From assembly GCA_023458915.1 (NCBI GenBank), contig JAEWWM010000044.1, positions 1 through 41,768 on the forward strand: a DNA stretch of 41,768 nt, read 5' to 3'. The notes under the pieces were generated by a model. It saw only the letters and a list, made by a program, of their open reading frames with translations. It did not search any database and was not told the DNA's origin. Positions within the stretch are counted from its first letter, which is position 1; the number at the start of each line of letters is the position of its first letter. Shown here piece after piece: positions 15,732 to 22,597 of the stretch. Both the position numbers and the translations under genes were made by a program. Source of the stretch: Bacillota bacterium (GTDB lineage Bacteria > Bacillota > Clostridia > Oscillospirales > Acutalibacteraceae).

Positions 15732-16562
15732 TTGGTATTTAAAAGCGACGTCATGAACATAAATTTTAAAGATGCCTTGGGTTATTTGACTTTCAAAGAA
15801 CTTGAAAAGTATAGCTTTATAAAGCACGCCTTTTCCACGCGCCTTGGTGGTGTGAGCAAAAATGAGTTTAAGTCTTTAAACTTAGGTTTTTTGTGTGGAG
15901 ACGATGAAAAGTGCGTGGAAGAAAATTATAAAATTTTTTGCGAAAGTTTAGGGTTTAATCTAAATTTGTTGGTTAGAACTCAGCAAATCCATGAAATCGC
16001 TATAAAAAAAGTTTCGATGAATGATATTACCGGTAAAGACTTTAACAAGCGTGTTTTTGAAAATACTGACGGTCTTATAACAAACGAGCCGGGTATTGTA
16101 TTAATGACATCCCATGCTGATTGCCCCGCGGCGTTTATGCTTGACCCTATTAAAAAAATTGTCGGCCTTGCGCACGCAGGGTGGAGGGGTACAGTAAAAA
16201 AAATAGCAAGTAATCTTTTAGAAGCTTTTATTACTAACTATGGTTCTTCAAAAGAAGATGTTATATGTGCTCTTGGCCCGAGTATCGCTAAGTGCTGCTT
16301 TGAGGTTTCGCAGTCACTTCTCCCTGAGTTTGAAAAACTCGGGATAGAAAATTCCTATACATTAAAATCTAAGAATGATGGCAAAATAAACATTGACCTT
16401 TTGGAAGTTAATCGTAAAATTCTCATGCAGGCAGGTCTTCTTTCAAAAAATATTTTTAAGTCTGATGTTTGCACTATGTGCAATCATGACCTTTTGTTTT
16501 CGCACAGGTTCACAAATGGCAGAAGGGGGAGCAATGTCGCGATTATATCCATACTAGAATGA
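15732..16562 (+). CDS. pgeF: Peptidoglycan editing factor PgeF / YfiH-family (laccase-domain) protein
   Basis: About 270 residues, full length for the family. Conserved blocks: HAFSTRLGGVS near the start, LMTSHADCPAAF with the metal-binding His and Cys, LAHAGWRGT with the second His, and LGPSIAKCCFEV. Members remove wrongly incorporated amino acids from cell-wall precursors (E. coli YfiH) and have purine nucleoside-cleaving activity in some bacteria. The start is uncertain: TTG at 15732 has GAGGGG about 13 nt upstream, while the ATG at 15753 has no clear site. The next gene follows after 25 nt on the same strand. Confidence 0.88.
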   Translation: MVFKSDVMNINFKDALGYLTFKELEKYSFIKHAFSTRLGGVSKNEFKSLNLGFLCGDDEKCVEENYKIFCESLGFNLNLLVRTQQIHEIAIKKVSMNDITGKDFNKRVFENTDGLITNEPGIVLMTSHADCPAAFMLDPIKKIVGLAHAGWRGTVKKIASNLLEAFITNYGSSKEDVICALGPSIAKCCFEVSQSLLPEFEKLGIENSYTLKSKNDGKINIDLLEVNRKILMQAGLLSKNIFKSDVCTMCNHDLLFSHRFTNGRRGSNVAIISILE

Positions 16563-16587
16563 ATTAAAAATTGCAGGAGTATAAAAT

Positions 16588-19500
16588 ATGACAAAAAAAC
16601 AAACAGCCACAATGGACGGCAACGCGGCAGCAGCATACGCTGCATACGCTTTTACAGAAGTTGCGGCGATATATCCAATAACCCCGTCTTCTCCAATGGC
16701 AGATTCTGTAGATAAATATTCCACTGCAGGCAGGGAAAATATATTTGGTACAGAAGTTCAGGTTGTAGAGATGCAATCTGAAGCAGGAGTTGCCGGGGCT
16801 GTGCATGGAGCTCTTGCTTCAGGGGCACTCGCGACAACATTTACTTCATCGCAGGGCTTGCTTCTTATGATTCCTAACATGTACAAAATGGCAGGTGAGC
16901 TTTTGCCGAGCGTCATTCATGTTGCATCAAGAACCATCGCCACCCATGCACTTTCAATTTTGGGCGACCATTCAGATATTTACGCCTGCCGCCAGACTGG
17001 TTACGCGATGCTGTGTGCGAATAATCCTCAAGAAGCTTTTCACATGAGTGCTATATCTCATTTGAGTGCCATTAGCGGAGGAGTTCCGTTCGTACATTTT
17101 TTTGACGGCTTTCGAACTTCGCATGAAATTCAAAAAGTCGAGCTCCTTGATTATGAAGATTTAAAAGAAATATTAGATATTAACGCGCTTGAAAATTTCA
17201 GAAAAAATTCTTTAAACCCTGAACATCCGTCAATGCGCGGAACCGCTCAAAATGACGACGTGTTTTTTCAAAACAGGGAAGCGTGCAACAAGTATTATGA
17301 TAAAATCCCTGAAATAGTTGAAACTTACATGAATAAAATAAATGAAAAAGCTGGGACAAACTATAAAATATTTAACTATTACGGCGACAAAAATGCCGAA
17401 AGAATAATAATTGCAATGGGTTCTGTCTGCGAAACTACTGAAGAAACCATAGATTATCTTGCCAAAAGCGATGAAAAAGTCGGGCTTATTAAAGTACATT
17501 TGTACAGGCCGTTTTCGGCAGAACATTTAATAAAAGCTCTCCCAGAGACTGTGAAAACAATTTCAGTTCTGGATAGGACTAAAGAATCCGGTTCTATTGG
17601 AGAGCCGCTTTATCTCGATGTTTTAGCTGCGCTCAAAAAGTGCGGAAAAGAAAGCATTAAAATTTATTCGGGAAGGTATGGACTAAGTTCAAAAAATGTG
17701 ACTCCCGGGCAAATTTTGTCTGTATACGAGAATATGAACTCAGAAAACCCGAAAGTCAGGTTTACAATCGGCATAGAAGACGATGTTACGCATTTATCAC
17801 TCAAAATTAAAAACGCAGTGGATACAACTCCAGAAGGAACATATTCATGCAAATTTTGGGGTATAGGTTCAGATGGTACTATAGGGGCTGCTAAAAACAC
17901 AATTAAAATCATCGGAGACAATACCGAAAAATATATTCAAGCGTTTTTCTCTTATGATTCAAAAAAGTCAGGCGGGGTTACGGTTTCTCATTTAAGGTAT
18001 GGTGATAAACCAATAAAGTCCACATATTTTGTTGATAGAGCTGATTTTGTTGCTTGCCATACACCGAGATATATTTATAAATACGAAATTTTAAAGGATT
18101 TAAAGCCGAGTGGTAATTTTCTACTTAATTGTAGTTGGAATGATGAAGAACTCAGTGCTATGCTTCCGGATAAAGTTAAAAAATATATAGCTGAAAATGA
18201 TATAAATTTTTATATTTTAGATGCTGTAAATTTAACCCGTCAAGTAGGCCTTGGTGGTAGAGTTAATACCATGCTTCAGGCGGCGTTTTTTAAAATAAAT
18301 GGTATATTTGAAGGAAAATGTGCACTTGAATTAATAAAAGAAGCTTTAACTTTGTCGTATGGTAAAAAAGGCGAAGAAGTGATTAAAATCAATCATTTAG
18401 CTGCTGAAAAAGGTATGCAAGAAGTGCGTAAAATAGATGTTCCGCAAGAATGGAAAGACTTAAATATAAGTAGTGAAAAACCAAGCGTAATCCAAAATAC
18501 CAACTCAAAACTTACAAATTTTGTTCAGAATATATTAGAGCCTATTGCTGAAAAAAAAGGCGATGATTTGCCAGTTTCAGCTTTTGAGCCGTATGTAGAC
18601 GGCACCATTCCGCTTGGTTCTGCGGCATTTGAAAAACGCGGTACCGCAAGCTTTATACCTCACTGGATACTCGAAAATTGCATCCAGTGTGGTTTATGTT
18701 CATATGTTTGCCCGCACGCAGTTATAAGGCCCATGGCATTAACAGATGATGAGATTTCAAAAGCGCCGAAATCATTGCAGTATAAAAAAATGATTGGCAT
18801 TCCGAACCTTAATTTTTCAATTGTGGTATCTGCAAAAGATTGCACAGGGTGCGAAAATTGCGTAGCAGTGTGTCCAGGGTTGAAAAAAAACAAAGCTTTA
18901 AAAATGAATGAAGCTTCAAAAGAAATAGTTTCTCAGGAAGCTTTTGATTATGCTATAAACTTGCCGTTAAAACCTGAAGTGTTTCAAAAATTCAAAGAAA
19001 CCACCATTAAAGGAAGCCAATTTAAAAAGCCACTTTTGGAATTTTCGGGCGCGTGCGCAGGATGCGGCGAAACTCCATACGCAAAACTTGCGACTCAGCT
19101 TTTCGGAGACAGAATGTATATTGCAAATGCAACAGGATGCTCCTCAATTTGGAGTGGGTCATTTCCGTCATCGGCATACACAGTGAATCAATGCGGCAAA
19201 GGACCTGCGTGGCAGAATTCTTTATTTGAAGATAACGCAGAATTTGGTTATGGGATAGCACTTGCCGAGAAAGCTAAAAAATCAAAAATCATAAATTTAA
19301 TTAAGCAGATAGAAAAAGTCACTAAAACATCTGAGTTGAAAGAAATTTGCGCCAAATATCTTTCTACAATAAATGATTCTTCGGAGAATCAATTGCCGTC
19401 AGAAAAACTTATTAATTATCTCGAATCAAATAAAAAAACGGATGTACCTCAAGAACTCACAGATGAACTTATCAAAAACAAAGACCAAATTTCAAAGAAA

Positions 19501-20142
19501 ACAATCTGGATGTTTGGTGGTGATGGATGGGCATACGATATAGGTTTCGGCGGGCTTGACCATGTGATAGCAACAGGAGAAAATGTAAATATTTTGATTT
19601 TAGATACTGAAATATATTCAAATACCGGTGGACAAACTTCAAAAGCTACTCCTGAAGGCGCAATTGCCGGATTTGCGAGTTCTGGGAAAACAAGCCCAAA
19701 AAAAAATTTGGCTGCAATTGCCATGACTTACGAACACGTTTACGTTGCCAAAGTGGCTTTAGGAGCGGATTATAATCAGTGCATAAAAGCTTTTGCTGAA
19801 GCTGAAAGTTATAATGGGCCATCTATTATAATAGCCTACTCCCCGTGCATAAATCACGGAATAAGAGGCGGAATGAAAAATTCGCCTTTATCTAGCAAAG
19901 AAGCTGTGGAATCAGGGTATTGGAATCTTTTTCGCTTCGACCCACGGAACAAAGAAAAAGGCAAACCGCCCTTAATTCTTGATAGCAAACCCGCATCGAT
20001 GCCATTTAAAAATTTTCTTTTAACTCAAAATAGATTTTCCGCTCTTAAAAACCTTTCGCCGCAAAAATTTGAATTGATAGCGGAAGAATCTGAGAAGCAT
20101 TCAGAAGAGCAATACCAATTTCTAGAAGAATTATCTGAGTAA
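16588..20142 (+). CDS. nifJ: Pyruvate:ferredoxin (flavodoxin) oxidoreductase
   Basis: 1184 residues, the standard single-chain form. It oxidises pyruvate with CoA to acetyl-CoA and CO2 and reduces ferredoxin, the central step of anaerobic energy metabolism. Visible: the N-terminal pyruvate-binding domain (AAIYPITPSSPMAD), the CoA-binding region, two ferredoxin-type 4Fe-4S motifs (CIQCGLCSYVCP near 698 and CTGCENCVAVCPG near 752), the Cys pair CAGCGETPYAKL near 823 that holds the proximal cluster, and the thiamine diphosphate domain (GGDGWAYDIG, TEIYSNTGGQTSKATP). ATG with GCAGGAG at 8 nt. It is co-directional with pgeF and is followed by a strong hairpin at 20193. Confidence 0.98.
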   Translation: MTKKQTATMDGNAAAAYAAYAFTEVAAIYPITPSSPMADSVDKYSTAGRENIFGTEVQVVEMQSEAGVAGAVHGALASGALATTFTSSQGLLLMIPNMYKMAGELLPSVIHVASRTIATHALSILGDHSDIYACRQTGYAMLCANNPQEAFHMSAISHLSAISGGVPFVHFFDGFRTSHEIQKVELLDYEDLKEILDINALENFRKNSLNPEHPSMRGTAQNDDVFFQNREACNKYYDKIPEIVETYMNKINEKAGTNYKIFNYYGDKNAERIIIAMGSVCETTEETIDYLAKSDEKVGLIKVHLYRPFSAEHLIKALPETVKTISVLDRTKESGSIGEPLYLDVLAALKKCGKESIKIYSGRYGLSSKNVTPGQILSVYENMNSENPKVRFTIGIEDDVTHLSLKIKNAVDTTPEGTYSCKFWGIGSDGTIGAAKNTIKIIGDNTEKYIQAFFSYDSKKSGGVTVSHLRYGDKPIKSTYFVDRADFVACHTPRYIYKYEILKDLKPSGNFLLNCSWNDEELSAMLPDKVKKYIAENDINFYILDAVNLTRQVGLGGRVNTMLQAAFFKINGIFEGKCALELIKEALTLSYGKKGEEVIKINHLAAEKGMQEVRKIDVPQEWKDLNISSEKPSVIQNTNSKLTNFVQNILEPIAEKKGDDLPVSAFEPYVDGTIPLGSAAFEKRGTASFIPHWILENCIQCGLCSYVCPHAVIRPMALTDDEISKAPKSLQYKKMIGIPNLNFSIVVSAKDCTGCENCVAVCPGLKKNKALKMNEASKEIVSQEAFDYAINLPLKPEVFQKFKETTIKGSQFKKPLLEFSGACAGCGETPYAKLATQLFGDRMYIANATGCSSIWSGSFPSSAYTVNQCGKGPAWQNSLFEDNAEFGYGIALAEKAKKSKIINLIKQIEKVTKTSELKEICAKYLSTINDSSENQLPSEKLINYLESNKKTDVPQELTDELIKNKDQISKKTIWMFGGDGWAYDIGFGGLDHVIATGENVNILILDTEIYSNTGGQTSKATPEGAIAGFASSGKTSPKKNLAAIAMTYEHVYVAKVALGADYNQCIKAFAEAESYNGPSIIIAYSPCINHGIRGGMKNSPLSSKEAVESGYWNLFRFDPRNKEKGKPPLILDSKPASMPFKNFLLTQNRFSALKNLSPQKFELIAEESEKHSEEQYQFLEELSE

Positions 20143-20192
20143 ATTTAAATGAGGTTGTAAATTTTGGTATTTCTAAATTAAGATATATTTTA

Positions 20193-20225
20193 TATTCCCC
20201 TTACGCCAGCGGCGTAAGGGGAATA
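20193..20225. repeat. Perfect GC-rich hairpin downstream of the oxidoreductase gene
   Basis: TATTCCCCTTACGCC (20193-20207) and GGCGTAAGGGGAATA (20211-20225) form a 15-bp perfect stem with loop AGC. No T run follows, so it may act as an mRNA 3' stabiliser or belong to the dispersed palindromes. Confidence 0.7.
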
Positions 20226-20262
20226 AGGGCTTGTGCATGCAAGTTTATCATTGTTGAATTTT

Positions 20263-20298
20263 TATTGACATTGTATATGTACATATACAATGTCAATA
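20263..20298. promoter_or_regulatory. 36-bp perfect palindrome, probable operator
   Basis: Left arm 20263-20280 and right arm 20281-20298 are exact reverse complements with no spacer; the centre is TATGTACATA and both ends read TTGACA outward-in. It lies 48 bp before the double-glycine peptide gene, where a promoter is expected. A dimeric repressor site (TetR, MarR or PadR type) is the simplest reading; no such regulator is encoded in the window. Confidence 0.55.
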
Positions 20299-20345
20299 TA
20301 TTTTATTAAAAATTAATATTTTTTTTAAAAAAGGAGCTGTTTAAG

Positions 20346-20615
20346 ATGGAAGAAAAAGAAATTGAAAGGGGTGTTATCTCAGAAGAAGCTCTTGATGACA
20401 TCGCTGGCGGATTGAAAATTGACAAAGCGAAATTAATCAAAGGTTTAAAATATGCCGGAATAGCAATTACTGGTGCAGGAGCACTAGCAGTTACGTCTGT
20501 TGGATTTTATAAATTAAATAAAAAAATAGAGCACGAAAGGGTCACTGAAGAAGCTAAAAAATTAAATTCGATGAACGACGCAATATGGAAAGATACAAAG
20601 TCAGATGACGATTAA
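20346..20615 (+). CDS. Small membrane peptide with double-glycine leader (89 aa)
   Basis: AAAAGGAGC about 8 nt before the ATG. Residues 1-22 form an acidic leader ending in EEALDDIAGG, the motif cleaved by peptidase-containing ABC transporters and typical of Nif11/RiPP-like and class II bacteriocin leaders. A basic stretch (KIDKAKLIKG), a glycine-zipper-like helix (YAGIAITGAGALAVTSVGF, 36-55) and a charged tail follow. The leader ends like that of the 878-aa protein at 22598 (QMDNVSGG). It could be a bacteriocin-like peptide, but the charged tail argues for a membrane-anchored exported protein. No modification or transport genes lie nearby. Confidence 0.65.
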   Translation: MEEKEIERGVISEEALDDIAGGLKIDKAKLIKGLKYAGIAITGAGALAVTSVGFYKLNKKIEHERVTEEAKKLNSMNDAIWKDTKSDDD

Positions 20616-20691
20616 TGTCAATTTAGCGATAATATCTTGAATATTTAGGATATGTGTAAACCAAACGCGGTGAATATAGAATTTTATTATA

Positions 20692-20727
20692 AAAAAGCAC
20701 CTTTGGCATATAGCTAAAGTGCTTTTT
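20692..20727. terminator. Bidirectional terminator
   Basis: AAAAAGCAC (20692-20700) pairs with GTGCTTTTT (20719-20727), with further partial pairing inside. It lies between the converging 89-aa peptide gene and the TM2 gene. Confidence 0.75.
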
Positions 20728-20757
20728 AATCTTGAACAAAATTTTTTAACTAAGTTT

Positions 20758-21180
20758 TTAGAATTCAATAGGAAGGCCTCTATAATCTGTAAAGACCCCA
20801 CATGCTATTTTGATTAAATCGACAAACCATCCTATGCCAAGAAATCCACCAGTAAATAAATAGAGTATCCCTGTACCTATTTTACCTACATAAAACCTAT
20901 GTATTCCCAATATTCCGACAAAAAAAGCTAATAAAAAGGTTGCTAGTGCGCTTTTATCGCTTTTAGCGGTTTTTACTTGTTGGTTTATCATAGCCTGCAG
21001 TATTTCTTGGGTTACTACAACATTACCGTTTGATCCATTTGGCGGCGTTGCGGGGAGTACTTTTTCTATAGTTGTTGAAGGTTGCTCAATTGCTTTAACG
21101 CAAAAGGGGACGTTAGGTATATTAAATAAAAGAAGTAGTGCTGTTATTATACAATATAATTTTTTAAAACCCGACTTCAT
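20758..21180 (-). CDS. TM2-domain membrane protein
   Basis: 140 residues. A signal sequence (LYCIITALLLLFNIPNVPF) is followed by a Pro/Thr/Asn linker and the TM2 domain: KSALATFLLAFFVGILGIHR, FYVGKIGTGILYL and GGFLGIGWFVDLIKIACG. The two helices with the GxHRFYxGK loop are diagnostic. AAGGAGAAA before the ATG. Family function is not settled; the domain is often fused to other modules. It is a single gene with a shared terminator at its 3' end. Confidence 0.88.
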   Translation of the reverse strand: MKSGFKKLYCIITALLLLFNIPNVPFCVKAIEQPSTTIEKVLPATPPNGSNGNVVVTQEILQAMINQQVKTAKSDKSALATFLLAFFVGILGIHRFYVGKIGTGILYLFTGGFLGIGWFVDLIKIACGVFTDYRGLPIEF

Positions 21181-21318
21181 GTAATTTCTCCTTTTTTATA
21201 ATAACTATAACATAATTATATAATAATAAGAAATTAAAAAATACAATAATTTAATTTTTAATTCAAATGCTATATATAATTAAACATAATTACAACAAGG
21301 TGCAAGTAAACATCTGCT

Positions 21319-22314
21319 TTAACATATAAACCCGATTTTTTCTTTAACAGTTTTTAAAGTTTTTTCGGAAATTTCAAGCGCTTTTTCGCCGGATTTTTTG
21401 TAACAGGATTCTAAATAATCTTTGTTTTTCAAAAAATACTCTGTTTTTTTCTGAATTGGTTCAAATGTACTGACGACTGCATCTGCAACAGCTGTTTTGA
21501 AGTTACCATACCCTTTTCCTGCGAATTCGTTTTCTATTTCTTCAAATGTTTTATCTGTTATACCTGAATATATGGAAATTAGGTTGTCAATTCCTGTACC
21601 TTCGTTTCTAAATTTTACTTCAGAATTTGAATCCGTTACAGATTTTTTGAATTTTTTAACTATGTCTTCAGGTTTATCCATGACAAAAACGCATCCGCTC
21701 GGGTTTACATCTGACTTAGACATTTTTTTGCTTGGATCCTGAAGGGACATCACTCTTGCCCCCACTTTGGGAATAAAAGCCTCAGGGATCACGAAAGTAT
21801 CGCCATAGATGCTATTAAACCTCCCTGCAATATTACGAGTAATTTCTATGTGTTGCTTTTGATCTGCCCCGACAGGTACAAAATTGGCGTTATAAAGAAG
21901 GATATCTGCTGCCATGAGACTAGGGTAGCAAAAGAGGCCAGCGTTTATATTTTCAGCATATTTTTGCGATTTATCTTTGAATTGAGTCATCCTTGAAAGC
22001 TCACCGAATTGAGTGAAACAGCTAAGGATCCAAGCAAGTTCTGAATGAGTGTGGATCTCACTTTGAATAAAAAATAAACTTTTTTCAGGGTCAATTCCAT
22101 ATGCAAGAAATGTCGCATAAATTTCAAGCACACGTTTTCTGAATTTTTCCGGGTCTTGCCTTACGGTTATTGTATGAAGGTCAGCAAGAGCAAAAACACA
22201 TTCAAATTCTTCCTGCATTCCCATCCAGCTTTTCATCATGCCCAAATAATTGCCTAGGGTAAGTTCTCCGCTCGGTTGAATTGCGCTAAACACAATTTTT
22301 TTATTGTTGCCCAC
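21319..22314 (-). CDS. trpS: Tryptophanyl-tRNA synthetase
   Basis: 331 residues, typical of the bacterial short form. It charges tRNA-Trp with tryptophan. The class I HIGH-like signature is QPSGELTLGNYLG (13-25), the second is KKMSKSDVNPSG near 196, and DILLYNANFVPVGADQKQHI is the conserved central block. GTG start with AGAAGG upstream. The upstream region holds a strong Shine-Dalgarno with very short reading frames (22386-22410) but no T-box GGTGG-type antiterminator that I can see. Confidence 0.97.
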   Translation of the reverse strand: MGNNKKIVFSAIQPSGELTLGNYLGMMKSWMGMQEEFECVFALADLHTITVRQDPEKFRKRVLEIYATFLAYGIDPEKSLFFIQSEIHTHSELAWILSCFTQFGELSRMTQFKDKSQKYAENINAGLFCYPSLMAADILLYNANFVPVGADQKQHIEITRNIAGRFNSIYGDTFVIPEAFIPKVGARVMSLQDPSKKMSKSDVNPSGCVFVMDKPEDIVKKFKKSVTDSNSEVKFRNEGTGIDNLISIYSGITDKTFEEIENEFAGKGYGNFKTAVADAVVSTFEPIQKKTEYFLKNKDYLESCYKKSGEKALEISEKTLKTVKEKIGFIC

Positions 22315-22385
22315 TATTTAAAACCTTCTTTTAGAATTTAAATTTTGTGCATTCATTTTATTATTAATAAATTAATATTGCAAAT

Positions 22386-22410
22386 TTAAATCCACAGCAT
22401 CACCTCCTTT
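22386..22410 (-). other. Strong ribosome site with minimal ORFs upstream of trpS
   Basis: Minus strand: AAAGGAGGTGAT at 22410-22399, preceded by CCTCC which can pair with GGAGG across a CAAA loop. Two tiny frames follow: ATG CTG TGG ATT TAA (22400-22386, Met-Leu-Trp-Ile) overlapping the site, and GTG at 22394, better spaced (7 nt), coding a 7-residue peptide MDLNLQY. It could be a leader peptide or a relic of a lost gene. Confidence 0.3.
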
Positions 22411-22493
22411 GGGAGGCTTTGCATAAACCAAACTCTGAATAATTTTAATTCTACTTTAACTTTGTTCAGTATTGCTAAGTTTTTATATACGAA

Positions 22494-22534
22494 TTTGTGC
22501 TTCCCTTCCATTATTCGCGGAGGAGAAGCACAAA
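22494..22534. repeat. Hairpin between trpS and the Nif11-AAA gene
   Basis: TTTGTGCTTC (22494-22503) and GAAGCACAAA (22525-22534), 10-bp perfect stem with a 21-nt loop containing CGCGGAGG. It may end the minus-strand transcript of the 878-aa protein gene, though only A/T-rich rather than pure T sequence follows. Confidence 0.45.
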
Positions 22535-22597
22535 ATTTTTAAATTATCATTGCCTATTTTACTACTAATAAAATGTTATACCATTTATTTTAAGCTA

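Noticed and set aside
20346..20615. Bacteriocin precursor with full biosynthetic cluster
   Set aside because: The GG leader is real, but no modification enzyme, transporter or immunity gene lies nearby and the product keeps a long charged tail.
22315..22440. T-box riboswitch before trpS
   Set aside because: No GGTGGNACCGCG-type antiterminator motif and no clear specifier stem; region is short and AT-rich.
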